From Tuctoria greenei (taxonomy: Eukaryota; Streptophyta; Magnoliopsida; Poales; Poaceae): 64,000 bases of DNA. This document shows, piece after piece, positions 44,184 through 53,895 of this stretch. Numbering within the stretch: the first letter of the stretch is position 1; each line of letters begins with the position of its first letter. Position numbers and translations under genes: made by a program. The notes under the pieces are model-generated. The model was given only the letters and a program-made list of their open reading frames with translations, did not search any database and was not told the DNA's origin. The stretch covers positions 230,041,605 to 230,105,604 of the forward strand of contig JAYESD010000002.1 in NCBI GenBank assembly GCA_036927565.1, read 5' to 3'.

Positions 44184-47100
44184 CTAACTACTGGAGTTCC
44201 TATTGAAGAACGAGGCAACTGTTTGGGCAGCATCTCGAACGTTGGCCCTGGCGGCTTGTTCCTCCTCGGCAATGAGTCCTTCGAACACCGGAGCTAAATA
44301 CATCTGGGGTCCCGGCTTCTGAAACATTCCAGAACATTTTCGGCAACGTTCTTGGCCAGAGTCCTTCCTTTAGTCTCTAGTTCTTCGATGACTACGTCGC
44401 CCACGACATCAAGTTTCTTGCTAGTTGAGGTCAACGCCACCAGCGCCTTCTCCATATCTGGCTTCGGGTCAGCCGGACGTATCGGGGTGAAACGAAATGG
44501 CACAAGAGCTTCATTGGCGTGCCCTAGGAAGTCCCAGACTTGCTGGGACACAGTTGCTCTCAAACTCTTTAAATTGTCCAGTGACTTCCTGGCATCCAAA
44601 AGTTCTGCAGAACCTTCCTTGGAGAAGCGCTCGACTTCCTTAGTATGCTGTTGAATACTTTCAGCCATCCGCCATTCTTGGTCACTGAGCTCTTTCTCTC
44701 GGAGGTAGATACGGTACCTCCGTTCTGCCAAGTCCTTCTCCTTGGCCTTCACCTTATCGTACCTAGTGGAGATATCAATCTCTCTTCTTGAGACTTCTTC
44801 CCCCACCTGCCAAATCCTCTCCTTCTCTTGAACGCACTACTATTCAAACTGTTTGGCGCGATTACCCGAGTTTTGCTATCCTAGCGATAGCCTCTGGGCG
44901 AGCTCCCCCTCCCTCTTCACGTGGTCTTCCCCTTTCTCCAGGAGCTTATCCTCCTTTTGATCGAGAGCTTCCCAGCGCTTGAGTAGATGCTCCTTCAGCT
45001 CATTGTGGTCGTTCGAACGGTCGTCGGCCGCCTCATGGACATCCTTCACATGCTCAAATACCACCCGGGTCTTGTCATAGAGGGCCTTAATCATGGCCTC
45101 TTTTCATTCAGCATGCGGTCCAACAGCGCCAGTTGGGCCTTCTCCTTAGCCACCCACTCCTTCTGGTCAGCCAGCCTAGACTGCATTAGCTTCGTCTCAA
45201 AGTGAAGTCTGTTGCGCCAATGCCTTAAGGTGTTGCGCTCTTCTTCGAGGGTCTAGCTTTCATGGTCGAAGGCGAGCTGGACCTGGTGAAGACTTGAGCA
45301 AGCATTGTTTATAGAAAACGTCAAAGGATCGGCTCAGGGCCCGCTTGAAGTGCCTCAGTGGGCTCTAGTGGATCTTCCAAAATCACTATCGGATCCCACG
45401 TTGCGAGCATGTTATCCAGCAGATCTACATCGATGGGGCCGACCTCCAAGAGCTCATCGGTATTCATCACGGCAGAAGAAGGTTCCACCACAGGAGCTTC
45501 AAACTTTGGGGCTGATGAAGAGGGTCCCTTAGTTGGATCTTCAATCATCGGCTCAGATTATGAAGGACCCGTAGCTGGATCTTCGGGCTGAGCCGGCTCA
45601 AATATAATCTAGGACCCGTAGCTGGATCTTCGGGCTGAGCCGGCTCAAATATAATCTCCTTCGGAGCCGCCGCCTCCGGAGCTGGCACTGAAGCGCTTCC
45701 CTGAGCTTCCTCCACCTCTGGCATCGATGACGGAGCCTCCACAGCAGGTTTTGGAACTGCCATAGTTTCCAAGAAATCTTCCTTTGCGTGGTCTGGCGCT
45801 ACCACAGGATCTTCGGTTGCTGGCTCAGCATTTGTTTCCACAACAGCCGACGCTGGAGCTGTCGTGTCATTTGCCACCACCATTGGGGAAGGAGCAGGAG
45901 CAAGGGTGGGAGCTTCAGGCGGTGCAGCCTCTGGAGCCGCAGCAGGCACGGGGGCTGCAGCTGGCACTATAGTCGTAACAGGCATCGTGGCCACAGTGCT
46001 TGTTCTCGACATTTTGAAGACAGAAAGTAGGGAATTCAAGACAAAAGCATGGAACAAAATAAAGACAAAGGCTAAAGAATCAATCCTTACCTTGGAGTAT
46101 TGCCACTCCAATCGTCGCAGATCTTCTTCCTCGGGCGCTTGGAGCTAAAGCATGCCATCATCGGCGTGGCGGACACTCTTGGGCCCAAACCTGGAGTTGA
46201 GGCGGCTGCAGGCGCTGCCACCTCTAGGACTTCCGTCGTCATAGGTTCCACTCCGGACCCCGAGCCACTAGATGGCATCAGGGTGGGAGTTGACTTGCTG
46301 GAGATAGCCCCGTCTACGAGCATTGGAGCCGAAGAACCAGCTGAAACTGGAGGCATGATCACCACGGACTTGATCTAAGGTGGAGGGGTCACTTCAGCCA
46401 GAGCTTCCCTCACTCTGCTCCCATCGCTCCTCATCAGCTTCCGCTTGCGACTCAGAACTTCGACGGTAGCCTTCTCCTTGCCTCGGCTGGAGGTAGACTT
46501 CTTTGGAGGGGAAGCAGTGGGACCTTTGCCTTTGCCACTGACTAGCGCAGGTCGGGAGCTTTCATGGGAGCAGCGAGCCCTGGGGATGGCAATCCTGGCC
46601 AGAGGAGCGCTCCAACACTTGTTTATGAGTCCTAGATCATCAAGAGCTGGCATCTTCTTCCGCAGCTCCCTCCTAACCTCTGGCACCATGTTTAAGGGCA
46701 GGAAATCCGCCGGAGGAGTCAGTTCATCAGGGCGGATGACTCCCTGCTGCAACTTCTGGAGATGGAGCTTCAAAGCTCCTTCATTCAAATTGGGTCCAAA
46801 GCTAGTTTCGATTTGATTGTGATCGTGCTCTCCACCGAACACCCAAGCAGGCCACTCCCTTGTATGCAGCAGAGCCCACTGGTTTGTCAAGAAATTGTCG
46901 ATGACCATCAAAGGATTCATCCCTCCCTCAATGCACTCCTGTATCCTTGTCAGGATTGGGTTGTACTCTTCTAACAATGTCGGAGCCACTTCCAAGACGT
47001 CTGTGTCGATGTTGGGGAGACTATCGGGTAGCTCTAGCATGTCGTGGTGGTCCAGCATGATCACCACCCAATCGTTCTTCCAATTGTCTCACTTCCCGAA

Positions 47101-47729
47101 AGGGAATGTCTTTAGGTACTTGAGCGGCGAGTTCTTGCTCTTCATGAAGTAGTAAAAGCCAAGGTACTCGTTGCTCTTCCCAGTTGTGTGGACTGTGAAG
47201 AAGGTCCGGAGGAGCTCAATGCAAGGCATCACACCCACCCACATCTCGCTAGGTGTGGACGAAGGTTGCCACAAGCAAGAAGGAGTGGGGGCCGAGGTGA
47301 TGAAGCAGCATGTCATAGAAGTCCAGCAGCATCAGCAAGAAGCTTGAGAATGGTGAGATGAGCCCCACAATGGCATACAACAGAAAGTAGACGATCTCGC
47401 TGGTGTTCTCCTTCCTAAAGGGGAACTTGCTGATGTGGATCCTGTTGTTGAAGGAGTTGCTGAACCACCTTATGTAGGTGCGTACCTTTGACAAGTCTTC
47501 ATCCTTCTTGATCCGGCTCCAAGGAAGTCCCAACTCCATCACCGCAAAGTGGAGCAGAGGAGGAAGAAAGGTTGCAAGGGTGGATAGCTCTAAGAACAAT
47601 GTCAGATGAAGGTGTAAAGAGTTCTCTCCCTCTGCGTACTTCAGTAAGCCTCCGCAATGGTTGGATGGAAACTACTTCAAGACCCGAATAGCAGATGACC
47701 TCGTCAATGACAAGGGGGCCATGGTCCAC
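44184..47729 (-). pseudogene. Tat-B antisense ORF (putative gypsy-type transposon protein)
   Basis: Long minus-strand gene inside a plus-strand element, between pol and the 3' LTR, from MDHGPLVIDEVICY (47729) to a TAG at 44184-44186. The N-terminal part (47089-47600) resembles the plant putative gypsy type transposon domain (Pfam PF04195): LLHHLGPHSFLLVATFVHT, MWVGVMPCIELLRTFF, GFYYFMKSKN. Then a segment with IQECIEGGMNPLMVIDNF, a Pro/Ala-rich linker (45550-46010) and a coiled-coil C-terminal part (RYRIYLREKELSDQEWRM, 44294-44806). Breaks: frameshifts near 47550, 47300 and 46110, a TGA near 47070, and a 47-bp duplication. Antisense ORFs in this place are known from Tat-lineage elements such as Grande. 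Their function is unknown. Confidence 0.72.
45564..45657. repeat. Perfect 47-bp tandem duplication in the antisense ORF
   Basis: 45564-45610 and 45611-45657 are identical (start AGGACCCGTAGCTGGATC). Because 47 is not a multiple of three, it shifts the frame between the flanking parts; the ORFs on either side (45321-45548 and 45545-46111) are in one frame once 47 bp are discounted. Confidence 0.95.
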
Positions 47730-48061
47730 TTGGCTTGAAAAGTTACACCAGATGAACCATTATCATGATGAGAAGTTGGAAGCCCGAGGGCGGGCGCTTG
47801 ACAGGGCTACAAAGATTACACTGGGAACCGATACAAATTTCATATCGGGAACCGGTGACCTTCAATTGCTTGAGATCCGCACGCCAGGATCCCACGTGCC
47901 GTGTCAAAAAGGGCCACATGGCGATGGCATAACTCTTTGCCGTCATCTCAACCGCCCAGAAAAAGACTTTGAAGCCGAAGCGTGGGAATTGACGATGGCC
48001 CCAACTCTGGTAATATAACTTCACCCAGAATGTTTCTCGCAGAGGTGGGCCCGGGGGCCAC
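47730..48061 (+). other. Tat-B region before 3' LTR, with polypurine tract
   Basis: Non-coding. Ends with a purine-rich stretch CAGAGGTGGGCCCGGGGG directly before the LTR, the likely PPT. Likely also carries the promoter of the antisense ORF, but no clear motif is seen. Confidence 0.5.
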
Positions 48062-48913
48062 TGTCGGTATCCTGGATACAAGGTACCCCCTGATACCGAA
48101 CTTAAAACCAAGGAGTTCCTATGTCCGAGTTGAAGACTTCCGAAGGCAACATATGTTTGACAACACTGGGCCCGCATCCCTCGTTTGGGTAGCTCTGGTG
48201 CTACGACGTGTCCTGCGAGACCGAACCTACCTCCCTTCACATGGAAGCTCCAGTCCTGCCACGTGGCCAGCAACCCCAAACCTAACCCCCAGTAGAGGGA
48301 AGCTCCAGTGCTGCCACGTGTCAATAGGCTCCGGAACTGCCTCCCCATAGAGGGAAGCTCCGAAGCTGCCATGTGGTGGAGCTCCAGACCTAAGCTTCCA
48401 ACGAGAAGACTACAGAATCTCCAATGGTGCGGACATTCAAGAGGCTATTAAACAGCCATTCAAGACCTAACTAATATATCATTAATTCAGCATTAATGAC
48501 ACACGATCAGAGGACTATCAAGACTGATAACGCCGGCATTAAGGCGTGTTATTTCACTATTAATCACGATTGCGCATGTAGATCGTGTATAGGTTGTTAA
48601 TTACAGTTGGGGCCACCTGTCGGGCCAGGCAAATACTGTAACGGCCAACTCTCAGCATATAAAAGGGTTGTGTCACACGGTAGAAAACAACTAAGCTCAC
48701 ACGCATACAAGCGACCACTTACACTCGCCACAGACACACATACTCAATCAACAACCACCCCGTGGAGTAAGGTATTACGCTCAGATGGCCTGAACCACGT
48801 AAAAACACTCATGTCATCATATTGTTCTTGATCTTAGCTTCCCATCCGAATATGAGCCTCGGCAGACTACTCTTTAGTAATACTGGGGGAAGTGTTGTTT
48901 ACACACTTTGACA
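48062..48913 (+). repeat. Tat-B 3' LTR
   Basis: Starts TGTCGGTATCCTGG. TATA box TATAAAAG at 48658-48665, then the CCCCGTGGAGTAAGGTATTACGCTCAG block shared with Tat-A. The right end is placed at CACTTTGACA by analogy with Tat-A (TTCGACA) and is uncertain by some tens of bases, since the last 80 bp diverge. Confidence 0.75.
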
Positions 48914-49145
48914 TGCACCTTTCCCCATTTGTCTAGTCTCGTCGGATGGACCTCGCACTAGATTCATGGCCCTTGAGTTTTCATTGCTCATAGGCTGTAG
49001 GTGGTAGGGCTCAGACTACTTTGAACGGGGGATGATGCATTTAGATCTAAGGTTCCTGAGGTTGCAGCCAAACTTGGTCAGGAGACAGCCCCCGAGCCTA
49101 ACTTTCAGATTGGGCTCGGGGTTGCTAAGCGAGCCCGGCTCGAGG
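48914..49145. other. Unassigned sequence between Tat-B and the duplicated segment
   Basis: About 230 bp. The right part (from about 49016) continues the minus-strand open frame of Gyp-D internal DNA (49016-49558). The left part has no recognisable feature. Confidence 0.4.
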
Positions 49146-51858
49146 TCAGAGCCCTCGTGTTCAATGAGTTGAACTTCTTTTCTTTCAGTGAAGAAGTAGA
49201 GGGTACTTAGCTCGCTTGTTGCGTAGGCGGGCGTCGCATTGCGTCTCGTGTTAAGAGCCCGACTAGGGTCAAACCGCACTGCCCAGGCATGTCGAGCGTG
49301 CCTCCTTCTTTGCCAATTGTTTCTCGTCGTTGAGACAGGCTTCGGTCTTCCAGGCGTGTGGAGGGCTCGAGGTGTTCGTCCTCTCGGACTAGAGGCGAGA
49401 GGGTTGGGATTCTGTCCCATCGCACCATCGAGTCCTCCACTGGCTCCCACATACGGAGTCTGGGGGGGGGGGGGGAGGGGCTCTGAGGGTCCGCCTTCTT
49501 CTTTGGTGTCGATCACCACTGAGCGGACGTCCTTTTTCTCTAAGCGTTCGTGCCCCATCGGCGAGCTGTTGATGGCCCAGAGGGGTTGGACTTGGAGGTT
49601 TACCTCGATGACCGAACCCTCGAGCCCATCAAGCTACCTAGTGGGTGAATCCTGGTAAAATCCGATCCCCCCGACCGTTGGGGAAATGAAACCATACATC
49701 CTATTTTGACGGGTTACATTTTGTTAGACCCAGCTCTAACTGTCTGTGTGAATCCCGAGCCTTTTGGGAGCCCGGGCGGTGCATTGTCGAACCTTCAAGG
49801 GGCTACCATAGGACAGTTGGGGATGTCAAGGTATTCGCTACCTGAGATGATGTACCTATGAGAGGTTGTCCTGCTGTCATCCATCCCTTGCTGTGGTTTG
49901 TCCCGAGCAGTCTCAAAACCCCCAGGGGTCGCCCTTCGAACCCAGGGACGTGCGTGTTCCCAACATTAAGTTGGGTGCTTACCTGCCTTACCCCAGTTCA
50001 TAGCTCGAGGTCGCTGGAGTTGTGGGAAGCACTCTCTAGGTCCGCAAGGCCTGGGTGCATGCTGAGTCATGCAAACAAAGGAGATGGTTAGTCTACTTAC
50101 CTGGGTTTGGAAGGCTAGTTCCATCAGGCTTGGTGCATGGTCATCGTTGGGCTTGGCGACCCCTGTGGTTGTTGTGGGCTTGGCGATTGCCTGCAGTTGT
50201 CGTCGGGCTCGACGATCGCCTACGGTTGTCGTTGGACTCGGCGATCGCTTGCAGTCGGACAGAGGGCCACCATCGTCGGGCCTCGCAGGGACGTTTGTTG
50301 TGGAGAGGTCCTTCGGCCTGTAGCGCCTTCATGTTCCGGGCAGGGTTGAGTGGGCGCACCCTTCTGCTTGGGCCGGCGAGGGGTCGGTGTGATTGTGCCC
50401 GGCGTTTGGATGTGACTGTGGATGTGGCTTACGGAGCATGTCATTAAATGAGGGGTTAGAAGAATGAGCGACCTTTCACTTAAAATGAAATCAAGTCATT
50501 CCATATCAAGAGTTTATGAATGACGTATCATGGTGGTTCCTTATGGTTTACAAGTATGTACATAAAAATTATGGGCTCGTGGCCCCCGCGTTATGCAAGA
50601 TGAGCTATTCGACCCGCTCATAACACCCCATTCGGGGGGGGTGCCTAGTCATGTAGTCCTTCTTTTCTCGGGCTCGCTATCTCTGCGCACCTAGCCTTTT
50701 GTCGGCTGGTGGCTTTCGACCATCATGGTGTGAACGGCTCAGTCCACCATCATGCCTCGAGGGGTGAGCTGCTCGATGACAGTTTCTCGGTCCTTCATGT
50801 TGGGCTCCCTACCGGTCGGCAGCCTCCGAGTACCTCGGGAAAGCGGTTCGGCCCTCCTGCTGTGTCGTGGCTAGGGATGGCTGCTCGACCGTGGTCCTCT
50901 AGGTCTTTGTACCGGGATTTGCGGCAGGCTGCACGTACGTGCAGTCGAGCTTATCAATGCTGGCATAGAGATCGGCAGCGCTCGGGGCGCTGGGCTTGCA
51001 GTTGCTCTGATAAGCCCGCCCGACTCAAGGTGAGCAGCGATCATCAGCGCGGTGGCTGTTGGTGATGGAGGTTGGGCAATCGCCGTGCGGGCGCCCGTCC
51101 TTCGCCTGCTCTTGCCAGGTTTGAGGTGGTGAGGTGGACCGTCTTGTGGTTGTTGATCCTCACTCGTAAGCTAGCTTAGCATGAGAACACGAGTGGACGG
51201 TCTGGCTTGCGGTTGGTGCTCCTTCGTCTGCCTTCCTCAGATCGGAGATGGCGGGGAAAACCGTCTTGAGGTTGTTTGACGCTGATCGGTACTCGTCTAC
51301 CAAGTCGCATGAGCGGTGGATCTGCTCATCTTTGGAGACGGGGGGGTGGCCAGTCGGCCACAGTTCTACACCAGCAAAAGATGCCTCATCTTCCAGGCTG
51401 CACCGTCAGTTAGTGCGTTTGAGCTAGGGAGAGAGGAACTGACCGTCCATCGTATCTTGGTGCTAGGAGCTTCATCTACCAAATCGCATGAGCATTTGTT
51501 TGCTACACATGTGGTGTTGGGGTGTCAGTGTCTGGTTCATTGGTGCTTGGAGTGAATTTTCTTGCAGGAGACGAGGGTTGGATCTGCAGGTGAATTTGCA
51601 CCAGGATGCCTGTGTCAGCACCTTGCCGATTAGTGCTCGGGGAGCAACTTCGAGGCGAGGGTGGTGGATGAGATTGGTGGTGAGGTGGAGCTGGGAGGCC
51701 GCACCAACATTCGACCTATGAGCGCTTAGAGGTGAGCTTCGCGACAGGGATGAAGGCTAGGGCACGGATGCCGACCCATGTCCCATTGGCGCCCAGTGAA
51801 GCCGTCAAGGCAGGGATGAGGGAAAACACCCGGTAGTCCCCCTACCCGGCATGCCAAC
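49016..51858 (-). mobile_element. Gyp-D internal region, copy 1 (Gypsy-like, minus strand)
   Basis: Runs leftward from the LTR at 51859. Next to the LTR the minus strand reads TTGGCATGCCGGGTAGGGGG, resembling the PBS region of Gypsy elements whose LTR starts TGTCGGGGTCC. The following DNA is GC-rich with Ser/Pro/Arg-rich frames (for example RPSSPSRSSPLSARR-type in copy 2), and at 49016-49558 a frame with FDPSRALNTRRNATPAY and LSTLYFFTERKEVQ. I do not recognise a catalytic domain. Possibly a leader and Gag start, or a non-autonomous element. Two splice-donor-like CAG|GTAAG sites lie at 50099 and 49982 (minus strand). Confidence 0.5.
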
Positions 51859-52539
51859 TGTCGGTGTTTCGATTGTCAATGAGTACCGATTGTGCCGTGC
51901 GTTCTGCCTCAAGGCGGCCTAGCAACTAGGACAGAGGATGTATACTGGTTCGGGCAAGATGCCCTACGTCCAGTTCGAAGGTCGCTACTTCTCATTATCA
52001 ATGGCGAGGGATTTACATGAGTGAGTTGAGGTCCTAGTGCTCTTGAGGAGGGATAGTTCCCTCTCCTTTCTTCTCCGTTTCTTGTTGCCTTGGCCTCCCT
52101 TTTATAGGTGGAAACTAACCCTCTAGTCGTGGCTACTTCCCGCCTTCCTCATTTGGGAGCCAGGGTTGCACTATGGCGCTCGTCAGCATCGCGCCAGCTC
52201 CATCTCGTCGCGTCACGTCTCCTGTCAGCCCTACAGTGCCCATGGTGGCATGTTGTCTCAATGAGATGGGACAGGACATGAATAGAGTTAGCAGCTGCAG
52301 TGGCTTGATCCTCCACACGGAGACCCTTTGGGCACGCTCCGACCCGGTAGTCAGGGCCTGGCTGAGTGGGGCCCTAGGCGCCATGCGGCGCGGGGGGTTA
52401 GGGGCCCCGCCCTTTCGTCCACCTCAATCGTTCGCCAAGTGGGACCTCGATGACAGGGCCCGGTCTTGTTCCCTTAGGCCAACCTTGATCGGCCGACACA
52501 AACAAGGTTTTTGGCCACCCAGGTTCCTGGACTCTGACA
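51859..52539 (-). repeat. Gyp-D LTR, copy 1
   Basis: 681 bp. In the minus orientation it starts TGTCAGAGTCCAGG and ends AAACACCGACA. TATA box CTATAAAAG on the minus strand at 52099-52107, followed by GGAGGCCAAGGCAACAAG. Its right side abuts Sire-C integrase DNA, so Gyp-D was inserted there. Confidence 0.75.
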
Positions 52540-52544
52540 CCTTG

Positions 52545-53894
52545 CATCTCAATTAAGTTTCTATTCTTTCTCTCTGTGACACCATTTTGCTAAGGTACAT
52601 ATGATGAATAAAATTTATGATCTATTCCTTTTTCAAAATAAAAGTGATCAAATGATTGGTTTTTAAATTCGGTTCCATTATCACTTCTAATTGCTTTCAA
52701 AATCCTAAGTGGTGAAGTGAAAGTCTTAGAACTAAACTTCTAATGTGACTATAAGCTTCATTCTTAAATCCCATAAAGTAAATCCAAGAGTATCTAGAAT
52801 AATAATCAACAATTATAAGCACATACCATTTACCTCCAAAAGATTGAACACGTGAAGGACCTACAATGTCAAGGTGTAAAAGTTGTGGCGATGATGTTAT
52901 CATGGTCATTGTGAGTAGAGCATCTGACAAACCTAAAACCATCTTAGCATTTCTACAAGAAAAGCACACTTTACCTTTGTCCCCAACCCACGTATGCGAT
53001 AAAGAACACTACATGTGTGAGGTGATCGAAGCCTACGTGACCAAGTCTACAATGCCAAAAATATAAGTCCTTCAAATCATTAGCAACTAGACACCTATGC
53101 TTAGAAGTTCACATATCAAAATCTTCTTTAAAACTCTTGCAAACCAAGACATGTGTTAAACATAAGCTCACTATTTGAATCTACAACCTTGCAACAATTT
53201 TTTAGTGAAACTAATCTCTAGATTTTCATCTAGCAATTGTGAAACTAAAAGCGAGTTGTATTTCAAAGTTTTAACAAGTGCCACATCCTTCAAAGTGTAG
53301 ATTATTAAATCTAACCGAACCCTGAGAAATTATAGGAGTTGAAGAATTATCGGCAAAAGTAACATTTTCTACACATAACACAAAAGAGAGGGAGGAGAAC
53401 CATTCTTTTTTACCAGTTATGTGTCCTGAGCAATCTGAATCCTCAATCCACATGTTCTCCTTCCTCAAATGTTTAACCTACATAGATACACAATATGTCA
53501 ATGACACAATATTGGGCTTAGTCAAAAGGCATTTAGCAATACACTACTGAGTCACATGACGTCAAAAAGGAATAACACGTGAAAGCTGAGAGAATATAGT
53601 AGGTTTAAGAGCCAAAGTTTGAGAATTCTTGTACCCAACTACTGACCTACGAGGTGTGACTTGTGTATCATGAAAAATAGTAGTTGGAAGCAATATTTGC
53701 ATGTTTTCGACTCATTAAAGCAGGTTGCAAGTTCCTAAAATTTGGTTCGGCACATGCAGAAAGTTTTCCCATGAGTTTTTCGAGGTGTAGCTTGCATTCT
53801 TTCCTTTTATTTTGTTTAGCTAGTCTATAACAAAAATCTATGACATGTCTATCTCTACCACAGTAGGTACAATGAAGCTTAGCTTTATGTTCAT
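52545..53894 (-). pseudogene. Sire-C integrase, protease and Gag-end fragment (duplicate in unit 1)
   Basis: Minus-strand fragment of the Sire-A/B family. From the right: end of Gag (second zinc knuckle region near 53870), UAG at 53478-53480, protease with a damaged active site (WIEDSDCSGHITG, the Gly of DSG is Asp), pre-integrase and integrase N-terminal half (MCFSCRNAKMV ... LLHLDIVGPSRV). It stops where Gyp-D is inserted, just after the region of the catalytic Glu. Many stops and frameshifts. Confidence 0.85.
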
Positions 53895-53895
53895 G

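Larger units (their letters stand above)
49146..53895. repeat. 4.75-kb tandem duplication, unit 1
   Basis: Begins GTCAGAGCCCTCG, as does unit 2 at 53895/53896, giving a period of 4,750 bp. Order inside: Gyp-D internal DNA (to 51858), Gyp-D LTR (51859-52539), then Sire-C integrase, protease and Gag end (52545-53894). It stops at the Sire-C sequence TTCATGT, which in unit 2 continues into the rest of Gag. Units differ at perhaps 5 percent of sites plus small indels, so the duplication is not recent. Confidence 0.92.

Noticed and set aside
48062..48913. Treating the Tat-B LTR as the 5' LTR of an element to its right
   Set aside because: No primer site follows it, while a purine tract precedes it and Tat pol lies to its left in the same orientation.
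50055..50450. Overlapping plus-strand ORFs with VVVGLGD-type repeats in Gyp-D
   Set aside because: Short imperfect repeats in GC-rich DNA, opposite to the LTR orientation, and not kept in frame in the second copy.
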